Counted from the stretch's first letter, positions 8,072-15,064 are shown. The stretch is 18,241 nucleotides of DNA from Armatimonadota bacterium (GCA_014381035.1 JACMIS010000493.1:1-18241), one strand, 5' to 3'. A program made the numbers and translations. Notes: generated by a model from the sequence alone, not told the origin.

Positions 8072-9193
8072 ATGCGACTTTTACCGCAAGACCTCGGCAC
8101 AAAATGGCATATTCTTACCGTGCGAAACCGCTCGCTGGGCATGGCTTCTGTCTGGGCAAAACCCACCGTGCCACGCCTCGGGCGGCTCGGAAAACGATGG
8201 ATCAAAGATCTGCCGGTTTCAGAGGAAGTTGCCGCAAACACCCTCCCGCTGACCAAAGAAAAAACCAGCAATATCGCAATGGGCTTGGGAGCTGGCTTCG
8301 GATGGATATTTCCGGTAGTGGCTCTTGCTCTTGGCGGTGATCTTCTCGCCGCAGGGGATGTCGGCGGATTCTTTGGTGCGGAAGTCATCACCCTCGGTCT
8401 GGGTGGTGCCTATGCCTACGGTACATTTATCGGACTGCCGCGTCAACACTTGAAAAAACTGCACGCGACGGCAATGACCGAGGAGGAACTGACACCGTTT
8501 CTGACGGGCAATGTTCCCGGCTTGCCGCAGGTCCTGGGCGAGATGGCGGGCAAGTTCCTGCGCTTTTTCAAAGGTCCCCTGCCGGACGGCGATGTGAGCA
8601 ACGTGGAAGACGAACTGGAGCGATCTTTCCTGTTTCTTGTTCGCGATGTCGTCCGCTCGCAAACCGTGCCGAAGGAATCCGAGGACGAACTGCGCGCTGC
8701 GCTCCGTGCAATCGGCGAGGCGTTATGCCGCCTGCCGCCTGTCGCGGAAGTCGGATCGACCGGGGGCAGCCTTCTTGCTGCGGATCAGCGTGCCGAGGCG
8801 CAGATGCTCTATGCCCGCGCCGAACGGGAAGGGGACCCCGTCATCGCGGGCTCCCTCCGTCGTCAGGCGAACGCACTGGAAGTCGCCGCCCGTGCCTCGG
8901 AGAATATGGTCGCCGTATCCCGCCGCGTGCGCGCGTTGCGGCAGGAACTCCGGGCGCAGATCGACGTGCTCCGGCTGACGCTACCTACCTGGGGACGCGT
9001 CGGACAGTCCACCGCGCAACCCTTCGTGTCGAATTCGGAACTCACTCTCAGCAATATCGCCGGGTCGGTGCAAAGCGTGGCGTCAGAAGCAGTTGCGATG
9101 TCCGAGGCGCACGATGAATTAGACGACTATCTCAACAGTCCGACGTATAACAACCAACCCGCGCCCGAACCGCAAACACTTCGCGCTCGCTAA
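8072..9193 (+). CDS. Two-span membrane protein of unknown family, paralog 2
   Basis: This 373-residue protein is a tandem paralog of the gene just upstream (45 nt gap). It opens MRLLPQDLGT, like MKLFPQHLRD, then has a basic segment, two hydrophobic spans (about 68-93 and 98-122), and a helical domain: LFLVRDVVR (187-195), ALRAIGEALCRLPPVAEV (210-227) and a coiled-coil-like region 236-302 rich in Ala, Arg and Glu. The tail (340-373) is acidic then Pro-rich. It differs from its partner by an additional segment, 140-180 (TPFLTGNVPGLPQVLGEM), between the spans and the helical domain. No Shine-Dalgarno is visible. I recognise no family; the pair may form a hetero-oligomer, which is an inference from tandem duplication only. 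Confidence 0.75.
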   Translation: MRLLPQDLGTKWHILTVRNRSLGMASVWAKPTVPRLGRLGKRWIKDLPVSEEVAANTLPLTKEKTSNIAMGLGAGFGWIFPVVALALGGDLLAAGDVGGFFGAEVITLGLGGAYAYGTFIGLPRQHLKKLHATAMTEEELTPFLTGNVPGLPQVLGEMAGKFLRFFKGPLPDGDVSNVEDELERSFLFLVRDVVRSQTVPKESEDELRAALRAIGEALCRLPPVAEVGSTGGSLLAADQRAEAQMLYARAEREGDPVIAGSLRRQANALEVAARASENMVAVSRRVRALRQELRAQIDVLRLTLPTWGRVGQSTAQPFVSNSELTLSNIAGSVQSVASEAVAMSEAHDELDDYLNSPTYNNQPAPEPQTLRAR

Positions 9194-9269
9194 GTTTGGG
9201 AAAAATTTCCGTATTGCAGGAAGTCCGGTCAGTGTCGTTGTAACCTTTGCCTGGAGAAAAACAGACCCG

Positions 9270-9941
9270 ATGAATGTAACCCTGCCTGACGATTGGAAAC
9301 TCGCGCTTTCTGCCGAAACCGACAAACCCTATTTCGCCGCGCTTGCCGCCTTCGTAGACGCCGAACGCGCCGCACACTCCGTATTCCCGCCGGAAGAGGA
9401 TGTATTCAATGCGCTAACACTGACGCCATTGGAAACGGTGACAGTATTCATTCTGGGGCAGGACCCGTATCACGATGATAATCAGGCGCACGGTCTGGCG
9501 TTTTCGGTGCGACCGGGTATCAAACCGCCGCCATCGCTCCGCAACATGATGAAAGAACTCAAGGACGATCTGCAGATCGAGACCGCGAAAGATAACGGTT
9601 ATCTTGTTCCGTGGGCGGAACAAGGGGTGTTGCTCCTGAACACGGTGCTAACGGTTCGTGCCCATGAACCGGCGTCGCACAAAGGGCAAGGCTGGGAGAC
9701 CTTCACGGATGCCGTGATTCGTGCGGTATCGGAAAAAGCGGAGCCGGTCGTGTTCGTGTTGTGGGGGGCACACGCCCAGAAAAAACGCGCCTTGATAGAT
9801 GAAACGCGCCACACTATTATCGCGTCTGCGCATCCCTCACCGCTTTCTGCGAAAGCCGGTTTTTTCGGTAGCAAACCATACAGCAAAATCAATTCGGCAT
9901 TGGAAGTCGCTGGGAAAACGGCGATAGATTGGCAACTTTAG
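9270..9941 (+). CDS. ung: Uracil-DNA glycosylase, family 1
   Basis: UNG removes uracil from DNA by cleaving the N-glycosidic bond, the first step of base excision repair after cytosine deamination or dUMP incorporation. The 223-residue length is normal. Motif A, GQDPYH at 63-68, holds the catalytic water-activating Asp65. The uracil-pocket residues Phe78 (GLAFSV) and Asn124 (LLLNTVLTVR, 121-130) are present, as is motif B, HPSPLS at 188-193, with the transition-state-stabilising His188. The C-terminal FFGSKPYSKINSAL (198-211) completes the family pattern. The start ATG 9270 gives MNVTLPDDW, a usual UNG N-terminus; a purine-rich GGAG lies about 13 nt upstream. It is flanked by unrelated membrane genes. 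Identity is certain. Confidence 0.97.
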   Translation: MNVTLPDDWKLALSAETDKPYFAALAAFVDAERAAHSVFPPEEDVFNALTLTPLETVTVFILGQDPYHDDNQAHGLAFSVRPGIKPPPSLRNMMKELKDDLQIETAKDNGYLVPWAEQGVLLLNTVLTVRAHEPASHKGQGWETFTDAVIRAVSEKAEPVVFVLWGAHAQKKRALIDETRHTIIASAHPSPLSAKAGFFGSKPYSKINSALEVAGKTAIDWQL

Positions 9942-9945
9942 AAAA

Positions 9946-9991
9946 ATTGGTGCAACCTTACCGGTGCGAATCGGTCGGTTAAAGCACCAAT
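9946..9991 (+). promoter_or_regulatory. Hairpin enclosing the start of the AI-2E transporter gene
   Basis: ATTGGTGC (9946-9953) pairs with GCACCAAT (9984-9991), whose last two bases are the A and T of the ATG at 9990. Inside, AACC (9954-9957) pairs with GGTT (9977-9980), leaving a three-A bulge, and ACCG (9960-9963) pairs with CGGT (9972-9975). The result is a stem of up to 16 pairs with internal loops. It could limit translation or end ung transcripts (no T tract, so a classical terminator is unlikely). Confidence 0.5.
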
Positions 9992-11588
9992 GATGAATAA
10001 TTTCTCTTCCACGGAGCCACCGGCACGTTCGGCACCGCCTACTGTGCGACCGGATGACGCGTTCCGGCACGGTTTTTATTTCGCGCTCGGCACGGCGGCG
10101 ATTCTGTTGCTTCTGTTTCTCGGGTGGAAAGTACTCGATGCTGTTCTTGCTATCGCCGCGCCGTTCATCGGTGCGGTGATACTGTCCCTGATGCTGGAAC
10201 CGTTGGTGCGCTGGGTACAGGTGCGCGTGACGGGCGGGCACCGTATGCGGGCGGTCGGAGGCGTTTTTGTCGTGTTTCTTGCCATTCTTGCCGTGGTAAT
10301 CGCGTTCGCGGGACCTGCTCTGGTCGCCCAATCGCAACGATTGATTCGCTTCTTCACGCCCGTCACCTACACCATCACGCGATCCACCACGGACAAAGAT
10401 CGTTTCGTCACCGTTGCCGATGGGATCGCCGATACCGCGTTCACGATCAAAAATCTTGTGAACGGGCAGGAGTATCAGTTCATCGTTTATGCCGTGAACG
10501 CGGATGGGGCGAAGTTCGCGTCACCGGTCGCCGCGAGCAAACCCCGTGCCGACGCGGATATGGCAGACCCGCCGACCGCAGTTTCGATACAGAACGATGC
10601 GAAGAATTCGACACCGATCACGAATATAACTATCCCGCCGGGATCGCCGCAAAGTCTTTCCGCCCGTCCGGGAGACGGTTCGACGCGATTGATGTGGCAA
10701 CCACCCGCCGAGGGACGCTCCGGCTTCGATCTGCTCCGCGACAACATCGACAAGTGGCTCGCCAGCCACCGCAAAATCGGTCCGGTCGCACTCCCCAGAG
10801 ATCTCAACGCGGTCACGGCGCAATATAGCGATCAGGTTTCCCAATCACTGCAACTCTCCGCCTCGCGCCTGACGACGTTCGTCGCATCGTCGCTCGGCGG
10901 GTTGATCAATGCGATTCTGATTCCCATTATCGCGATCTTCATTCTCGCCGATATTGATAAACTGCGTGCCCGAACCTATATGCTTCTGCCGGACGGTGTG
11001 CGGAAATTCGCGCAAACCACGGTGCGCGACATCGAGGATGTTTTCGGCAGATATCTGCGCGGCCTTTTTACTATCTGCTCCATGTACGGCGGGTCGTGCA
11101 TGGCGTATCTGCTCGTGGTCAGTTTCTGGTTCCCCGGAATACGCGGCTACGTCTTGCTACTCGGGGTTCTTTCCGGAATCCTGTATTCCGTACCCTATAT
11201 CGGCGCGATCTCGACGGTCGCCTTGACCGCGATTGCCGCGCTTTCTACGGGCGGTGGTCCCGCTGGCGCACTCATCGCGGCGGGCGGGGTCCTATTTTTG
11301 AACCAGTTTTTCGACTATGTCGTGATGCCGAAAGTCGTCGGGGAAACATCCGGGATTCACCCTCTGATGGCGATGTTCGCCCTGTTTTTAGGAGGGCATC
11401 TTTTCGGGCTGTGGGGATTGCTCCTTGCGGTCCCGATTGCCGCCAGTGTTCAAGGGGTTCTGTTCCGTCTTTATCCCCAGCTCGCCGCGCCGACGCCTAT
11501 CGCACTTTTGCTACCGGAGCGCAGACCGGCGGAGGAAGATGTCGTGCCCCCCGATGCGGGGACATCCGATGTTAAGCCAAAGCGGTAA
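9990..11588 (+). CDS. AI-2E/PerM family transporter with inserted FN3-like module
   Basis: This 532-residue polytopic membrane protein belongs to the AI-2E (PerM/TqsA) family, whose members export or exchange small molecules; the substrate is not predictable. Hydrophobic spans sit at about 29-49, 51-73 and 88-112, then a long soluble loop, then spans from about 305 on, with the conserved family segment LLIPIIAIFILADIDKLR-like stretch (NAILIPIIAIFILADID), GYVLLLGVLSGILYSVPYIGA, and FFDYVVMPKVVGETSGIHPL near the C-terminus. The loop contains an FN3-like module not part of the family: TPVTYTITRS...LVNGQEYQFIVYAVNADG (123-186), a linker (187-217), then PQSLSARPGDGSTRLMWQPP (220-239). The order is strands C to G then A-B. 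Most family members are about 350-380 residues, so the excess equals this insert plus a polar tail. The start codon lies in a hairpin, and a second ATG follows directly. Confidence 0.9.
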   Translation: MMNNFSSTEPPARSAPPTVRPDDAFRHGFYFALGTAAILLLLFLGWKVLDAVLAIAAPFIGAVILSLMLEPLVRWVQVRVTGGHRMRAVGGVFVVFLAILAVVIAFAGPALVAQSQRLIRFFTPVTYTITRSTTDKDRFVTVADGIADTAFTIKNLVNGQEYQFIVYAVNADGAKFASPVAASKPRADADMADPPTAVSIQNDAKNSTPITNITIPPGSPQSLSARPGDGSTRLMWQPPAEGRSGFDLLRDNIDKWLASHRKIGPVALPRDLNAVTAQYSDQVSQSLQLSASRLTTFVASSLGGLINAILIPIIAIFILADIDKLRARTYMLLPDGVRKFAQTTVRDIEDVFGRYLRGLFTICSMYGGSCMAYLLVVSFWFPGIRGYVLLLGVLSGILYSVPYIGAISTVALTAIAALSTGGGPAGALIAAGGVLFLNQFFDYVVMPKVVGETSGIHPLMAMFALFLGGHLFGLWGLLLAVPIAASVQGVLFRLYPQLAAPTPIALLLPERRPAEEDVVPPDAGTSDVKPKR

Positions 11589-11591
11589 CCA

Positions 11592-12119
11592 TTATTTCGT
11601 TGCGAACGCTTGCCTCGCTCGCGTCATCACGTGCTGTATATAATCTGCTTTTCCGTCGGTGTACGCCTCGCGGTCATTCCGAAACGTTTCCGCGAGGTTC
11701 TTCTTGAGCGTGACGTAACGAGCAGCTTCGTCGGGATGCAATCGCAGATAATCGCGGAACAGAAGTTGCTCCCAGACCGTGCTGTCCGGCTCGACGATGT
11801 GCAAATGGTGGGTGCGAGGACCGTTCGGCGGCAATCCCTTCACCGCGTACAGTTTCGCAGGGTTCGGGTCATCACGCCAGTAGGAGTAACCGAACGATTC
11901 CACAACCGGAATCAGGTCTCTCCGCGCCTCATCGAGCGAACGAACTCCGAGAAGTATGTCAATGATCGGTTTCGCGGCGAGACCGGGAATTGCTGTGGAA
12001 CCGAAATGCTCGATGCGGACGATCAAGTCCGGCGGAGAAGTCATCTGGAGCAACTCCGCTTCCGCCGCGAACAGGGTAGGATATCGCACATCATACGGAA
12101 GCAGGGTGATTTCGTCCAT
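11592..12119 (-). CDS. GrpB family protein (UPF0157, nucleotidyltransferase fold)
   Basis: This 175-residue protein has the GrpB/UPF0157 hallmarks: IEHFGSTAIPGLAAKPIIDI (36-55) with the GS...KPxxD nucleotidyltransferase-like signature, and THHLHIVEP (103-111). Family members are predicted minimal nucleotidyltransferases of unknown substrate, sometimes fused to CoaE. Despite the name they are not related to GrpE or chaperones. The ATG at 12119 is preceded by AGGGG with short spacing. It follows the LacI-type regulator by 14 nt on the same strand and is probably co-transcribed. It converges on the transporter gene with only 3 nt between stops and no hairpin there. Confidence 0.92.
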   Translation of the reverse strand: MDEITLLPYDVRYPTLFAAEAELLQMTSPPDLIVRIEHFGSTAIPGLAAKPIIDILLGVRSLDEARRDLIPVVESFGYSYWRDDPNPAKLYAVKGLPPNGPRTHHLHIVEPDSTVWEQLLFRDYLRLHPDEAARYVTLKKNLAETFRNDREAYTDGKADYIQHVMTRARQAFATK

Positions 12120-12133
12120 TTGCCCCTATTCTA

Positions 12134-13213
12134 TCAGCGCGGCGGGGGAGCGCAGGAGCCGTTCTCCTCCAGAATCGGGAGGAGGAATGTTTGGCGGGCT
12201 TCAATCGGTTCGCCGCGTAACATGCGACCGAGAAGGCGACCCGCTTCGGTCGCAACCTCATGCTGGCGGGTATTGATAAACGATAGCCGGGGACTGACAC
12301 GGCGCATAAAGCGAGCGTTCAAACAGGTGAGCACGGATACCTGATCCGGAACCGCGATCCCGAGTTCGGTGAGAGCACGCAGTACGCCGAGAGCCGCCAT
12401 CTCATCGGCGGCAAAGATCGCCGTTGGTGGGTCCGGTTCGCGCATCACACGACGCGTCAGGTTGTACATATCGTCTTCCTTGTAGACGATGTCCTCATAA
12501 CGGACCGTCTCACCGAGATCGAACTCGACCGACGCCGCGCAAAAACCCTCATGCCGCCTGAAACCCGACATAAATGTCCGCCCGATGTTGTGGAAAAGAA
12601 TGCGCCGGTGTCCGAGACGCCGTAAAAACTCCATCGCTTTATACCCGACAGCGAAGTTGTCCATTCCGATAGCGGGAACGCCTTCGATGGGTGCGGAACC
12701 GCGGATCAAAAACGGCATCCCGAGATCCCGGAGCAAACCGGGGCGAACATCGTCCACCATCATGTCGGTAACGATCACTGCATCGCAGGTCCGGGCGCGT
12801 GCGAGCATTTCCAGCGTCGGAACGGGGTCTTCATCGGTCTGCACCAGCATCAAGTGCAATCCCCAATCGTTAAGGGTATAGGTCAGTGCGCCAACGATTT
12901 CGTGGTAATGTGGGGGAAGGTCGCATGTCGAGTCGAGCCGGACCGAAAGCGCGACAGCGTCGGTCTTGCCTTTCGCCAGACTTTGCGCGGCGCGATTCGG
13001 CTGGTAGTTCATCTCTCGGGCGACTTCGCGAATCATATCCTGCTTCGCCCGCCCGACGCTTCGCCCTTCACGCATCCGACCGTTCAGTACACGGGAGACT
13101 TCGGAACGCGACACCCCAACCCGCGTGGCAATATCCTCCAAACGGGCAACGCGCCCGGTCTCACTATTGGCTATGATGATGCCACGGTCTGTTGTTGGTA
13201 GTTCAGCCTTCAC
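12134..13213 (-). CDS. LacI-family transcriptional regulator
   Basis: This 359-residue DNA-binding regulator has an N-terminal helix-turn-helix at about 24-45 (LEDIATRVGVSRSEVSRVLNG), a hinge ending YQPNRAAQSLAKGKT (70-84), and a periplasmic-binding-protein-like effector domain (85-345) with IGMDNFAVGYKAMEFLRRLGHRRI-type family segments (key: MDNFAVGYKAMEFL) and FAADEMAALGVLRAL. The ligand, probably a sugar, cannot be named. The segment between the recognition helix and the hinge is about four residues longer than in classical LacI. The start is GTG at 13213-13211, chosen because GGAG stands 8 nt upstream and no ATG precedes the HTH. Its promoter is overlapped by a palindrome, suggesting autorepression. 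The GrpB gene follows in the same unit. No adjacent sugar gene identifies the regulon. Confidence 0.93.
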   Translation of the reverse strand: MKAELPTTDRGIIIANSETGRVARLEDIATRVGVSRSEVSRVLNGRMREGRSVGRAKQDMIREVAREMNYQPNRAAQSLAKGKTDAVALSVRLDSTCDLPPHYHEIVGALTYTLNDWGLHLMLVQTDEDPVPTLEMLARARTCDAVIVTDMMVDDVRPGLLRDLGMPFLIRGSAPIEGVPAIGMDNFAVGYKAMEFLRRLGHRRILFHNIGRTFMSGFRRHEGFCAASVEFDLGETVRYEDIVYKEDDMYNLTRRVMREPDPPTAIFAADEMAALGVLRALTELGIAVPDQVSVLTCLNARFMRRVSPRLSFINTRQHEVATEAGRLLGRMLRGEPIEARQTFLLPILEENGSCAPPPR

Positions 13214-13294
13214 GTGTTTGTCTCCACTGACCCGACGATCAAGAATAATTCGTTCTTTTTACCCAACCGCGTGGGTAGGAGGAATCGGTAACGC

Positions 13295-13310
13295 ATTGTA
13301 GCGTCACAAT
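13295..13310. promoter_or_regulatory. Candidate LacI-type operator
   Basis: ATTGTAGCGTCACAAT is a 16-bp palindrome with five-base perfect arms (ATTGT/ACAAT) and a central CG, the usual form of LacI-family operators. It covers the -10 and part of the spacer of the gene's own promoter, so binding would block transcription. That this regulator binds it is inferred. Confidence 0.5.
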
Positions 13311-13323
13311 ATCTTACTGTCAA
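13295..13323 (-). promoter_or_regulatory. Consensus sigma70-type promoter of the lacI-type gene
   Basis: On the minus strand TTGACA (13323-13318), a 17-nt spacer and TACAAT (13300-13295). The transcript would start near 13288, leaving a leader of about 75 nt before the GTG at 13213. Confidence 0.8.
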
Positions 13324-13391
13324 TAGATGACGCGAGATTCTTCGTTCGCGAACGTGGAAAGGCGGGGGGAAATAAAAAATTGGGTAAACTC

Positions 13392-13420
13392 TTGACGCCA
13401 TAACAAAACAGTTGTATATT
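13392..13420 (+). promoter_or_regulatory. Promoter of the first pseudopilin gene
   Basis: TTGACG (13392-13397), a 17-nt spacer and TATATT (13415-13420). Transcription from near 13427 gives a leader of about 113 nt. A second TATAAT at 13514-13519, without a clear -35, could start a short transcript. Confidence 0.75.
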
Positions 13421-13433
13421 GGAATCACCAAAC

Positions 13434-13470
13434 CCCCAACCGATTGGGGTATTCGGAGGCGTAGAAGCCG
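13434..13470 (+). promoter_or_regulatory. Hairpins in the pseudopilin 5' leader
   Basis: CCCCAA (13434-13439) pairs with TTGGGG (13444-13449) around a four-base CCGA loop. It is followed by GGC/GCC (13458-13460 with 13467-13469) around GTAGAA, flanked by CGG and G. The structure stands in the transcribed leader, well before the ribosome site GGAAGG at 13522-13527. No known riboswitch consensus is recognised. Confidence 0.4.
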
Positions 13471-13539
13471 ATGGTGCCAAGAGTAGCACATTCTGTAAAT
13501 CTGCGTTTTCGTGTATAATCTGGAAGGACACTTAAAACC

Positions 13540-14337
13540 GTGAATCTGTTTACTGCCCGGCGTAGCCGCCAAGCCTTTACGTTGATCGAACTCCTTGTCG
13601 TCATAGCGATCATCGCTATCCTCGCCGCGATCCTTTTTCCCGTGTTCGCCCAAGCCCGAGAGAAGGCACGGCAAACTTCTTGCCTTTCGAACTGCAAGCA
13701 ATTTGGGTTGGGCATGATGATGTATGCGCAGGATTACGATCAAACTTTGCCGCAGTATCTCTGGCCCGAGTCATACATCATCGGAGCGCGAATCAACCCG
13801 TATATCAAATCAAACGGGATATTCAAATGTCCCTCGTCCTCTTTCGATCAAGGGGCGATGCAGGCAAAGCAGGGCGATAATGGTTCCGGGGATTACATTA
13901 CTGATCCCAATAAGGATTCCGTAGGTCTTGGAGCTTCAACTGTAGGGCGCCCTAAATATTACAACGACATTTATCCGGCAATGGACTTTTACACCAACCC
14001 GTCTCTTTATCATTGGGAGGATGTCGGTTTGTCATCTGGGAACTGGGTGACCGTTGGTGAAGCATTCGACTGGAACTTGATCACCTCGGCTTCGAAATGC
14101 GTGATGATGATAGAATTTCCTCCTGCAGGTGACTTCATTTGGCCGTACCAAAAACTATGGGGAAACAATTTCAAAGGTCGCCATAACGAGGGATCTAATG
14201 CCATTTTCATGGATGGTCATGCGAAATGGAATCAGTACAAAAAATTATATCCGCACAATGTAGAAGAGTCAGGGCAGAAGGACGAGTGGGTTTTCTGGGG
14301 ACTGAATTTTCCTGGTGTGCCTGCCTCAGTTCAGTAA
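13540..14337 (+). CDS. DUF1559-type pseudopilin (type IV pilin-like N-terminus)
   Basis: This 265-residue exported pseudopilin has a short basic leader ([12 protein letters not shown]) and then the prepilin signature [16 protein letters not shown]. The prepilin peptidase would cut before Phe13, with Glu17 as the conserved Glu5 of the mature protein. The residue before the cut is Ala rather than the usual Gly. After the membrane helix come [26 protein letters not shown] and, near the C-terminus, [17 protein letters not shown], the H-X9-DGH motif of the DUF1559 family. These proteins are numerous in Armatimonadota and Planctomycetes; their function is not established, though a surface or secretion-associated role is likely. 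The start is GTG at 13540 with GGAAGG 12 nt upstream. It is followed by a rho-independent terminator, so it is monocistronic. Confidence 0.93.
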   Translation: MNLFTARRSRQAFTLIELLVVIAIIAILAAILFPVFAQAREKARQTSCLSNCKQFGLGMMMYAQDYDQTLPQYLWPESYIIGARINPYIKSNGIFKCPSSSFDQGAMQAKQGDNGSGDYITDPNKDSVGLGASTVGRPKYYNDIYPAMDFYTNPSLYHWEDVGLSSGNWVTVGEAFDWNLITSASKCVMMIEFPPAGDFIWPYQKLWGNNFKGRHNEGSNAIFMDGHAKWNQYKKLYPHNVEESGQKDEWVFWGLNFPGVPASVQ

Positions 14338-14389
14338 GCACACGCAACTGACGCGACAAAACTTGTCGTCACTGTCGGTATAAGAATGT

Positions 14390-14420
14390 AGGCTCAGGGA
14401 ATAATCTCTGAGCCTTTTTC
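14390..14420 (+). terminator. Rho-independent terminator after pseudopilin 1
   Basis: AGGCTCAGGGA (14390-14400), loop ATAA, TCTCTGAGCCT (14405-14415): 11 pairs including one G-T, then TTTTC. It stands 52 nt after the stop. A smaller hairpin CGACAA/TTGTCG precedes it at 14354-14368. Confidence 0.9.
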
Positions 14421-14669
14421 TTAGCGCCTCCCGCCTACAGACGGACCAGAACCTTGCATATCAGGACGACTCTTAGGATCGATTCCGGGAGGCACCCCAG
14501 TCTTTTGATCGCTGGGATTTGTTGGTGTGGATTGGGTTGCATTCGGCGTAGTTTGGGTGTTCGCCCCAGGGGGCGTCGAATCGGCTTCCTTTTTTGCGTC
14601 ACAACCGACGAGTAAAGTGAGAGCGATCAGGGCGATCCCGATCCTCGATATGTAGTAACTGCGTATCAT
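14421..14669 (-). CDS. Small lipoprotein
   Basis: This is an 82-residue protein when started at the ATG at 14669 (MIRSYYISRIG); an alternative ATG at 14705 adds 12 residues. The short start gives a textbook lipoprotein signal: basic N-region, hydrophobic IGIALIALTLL, then the lipobox LVGC with the lipidated Cys at 23. The mature part is a low-complexity, unstructured Thr/Pro/Asn/Gln-rich chain (ADSTPPGANTQTTPNATQ) ending in DMQGSGPSVGGRR. Such small tail-like lipoproteins lack a known enzymatic role. AAAGG lies 11 nt before the short start; GGGGGA lies 7 nt before the long one, so the start is not settled. It is convergent with pseudopilin 1 and alone in its unit. Function unknown. Confidence 0.7.
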   Translation of the reverse strand: MIRSYYISRIGIALIALTLLVGCDAKKEADSTPPGANTQTTPNATQSTPTNPSDQKTGVPPGIDPKSRPDMQGSGPSVGGRR

Positions 14670-14705
14670 TTGTAGTAGCCTTTCTGCATAACACGTAATT
14701 TTCAT

Positions 14706-14853
14706 CGCCTGTCCCCCAAGCGATTGGGTAATTATTTTCGGGCGAAATAGCTATTTCTGCGCTGTATTTCCGCGGCAGTATGACGACCCGCCGCGATGCG
14801 GTACGTGCAATCTATTGTACAGACAAACTATGCGGCAAGCAATGAAACAAACC
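14706..14853. other. Intergenic stretch upstream of the micro-ORF region
   Basis: Between the divergent lipoprotein and the micro-ORFs. It contains CCCAA-GCGA-TTGGG (14714-14727), a small hairpin like the one in the pseudopilin leader, and TTGTAC at 14815-14820 as a weak -35 candidate for rightward transcription. I found no convincing full promoter and no gene. Confidence 0.3.
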
Positions 14854-14864
14854 GGAGGATCTAT

Positions 14865-14903
14865 ATGATTATCGAGGTTCCGTGGGATTATTCATCTTCA
14901 TGA
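14865..14903 (+). CDS. 12-residue micro-ORF with strong ribosome site (leader-peptide candidate)
   Basis: MIIEVPWDYSSS, preceded by GGAGG (14854-14858) with ideal 6-nt spacing to the ATG. The stop TGA (14901-14903) overlaps the next ATG in an ATGA arrangement. It is far too short for a homology judgement. It may be a leader peptide or simply lie within a structured RNA. The strong ribosome site is the only real support. Confidence 0.35.
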   Translation: MIIEVPWDYSSS

Positions 14904-14995
14904 TGTCGGATCGATTAAAAGATCTGGAACACCTCTTGTCTGATTGCTGTCGTATGAAGCGGGACAACTTCCCGCTCTGTTCTACAGAGCAATGA
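14900..14995 (+). CDS. 31-residue micro-ORF overlapping the leader
   Basis: It starts with two Met codons (MMSDRLKDLEHLLSDCCRM) and ends CSTEQ. Its ATG overlaps the preceding stop (ATGA), which would allow translational coupling, and its own stop overlaps a further ATG at 14992. The first half could form an amphipathic helix and contains a Cys pair. The same DNA folds into several hairpins, so it could equally be non-coding. Confidence 0.3.
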   Translation: MMSDRLKDLEHLLSDCCRMKRDNFPLCSTEQ

Positions 14996-15064
14996 ACTGT
15001 GGCTTCGCTCACGCGAGGCAAAGATACAAAAAACGAGGGAGCATTCTGGGTACGTCGCTGTACC
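14907..15064 (+). ncRNA. Tandem hairpin array, possible structured leader RNA
   Basis: Five short stems follow each other on the plus strand: CGGATC/GATCTG (14907-14926, one G-T pair); GCGGGA/TCCCGC with loop CAACT (14959-14975); GCTCTGT/ACAGAGC with loop TCT (14974-14990); GCTTCGC/GCGAGGC with loop TCAC (15002-15019, one G-T); GGTAC/GTACC with a six-base loop (15049-15064). The second and third share two bases, so they compete or stack. The array ends 10 nt before a consensus ribosome site. I cannot match it to a known riboswitch class. Hairpins were found by eye, without energy calculation. Confidence 0.4.

Noticed and set aside
8637..9117. Alternative plus-strand frames inside membrane paralog 2
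   Set aside because: They are Arg-rich shifted frames inside a gene supported by paralogy with its neighbour.
13210..13743. 177-residue minus-strand frame across the lacI/pseudopilin gap
   Set aside because: Covers both divergent promoters and the conserved N-terminus of the pseudopilin in antisense; the product has no domain features.
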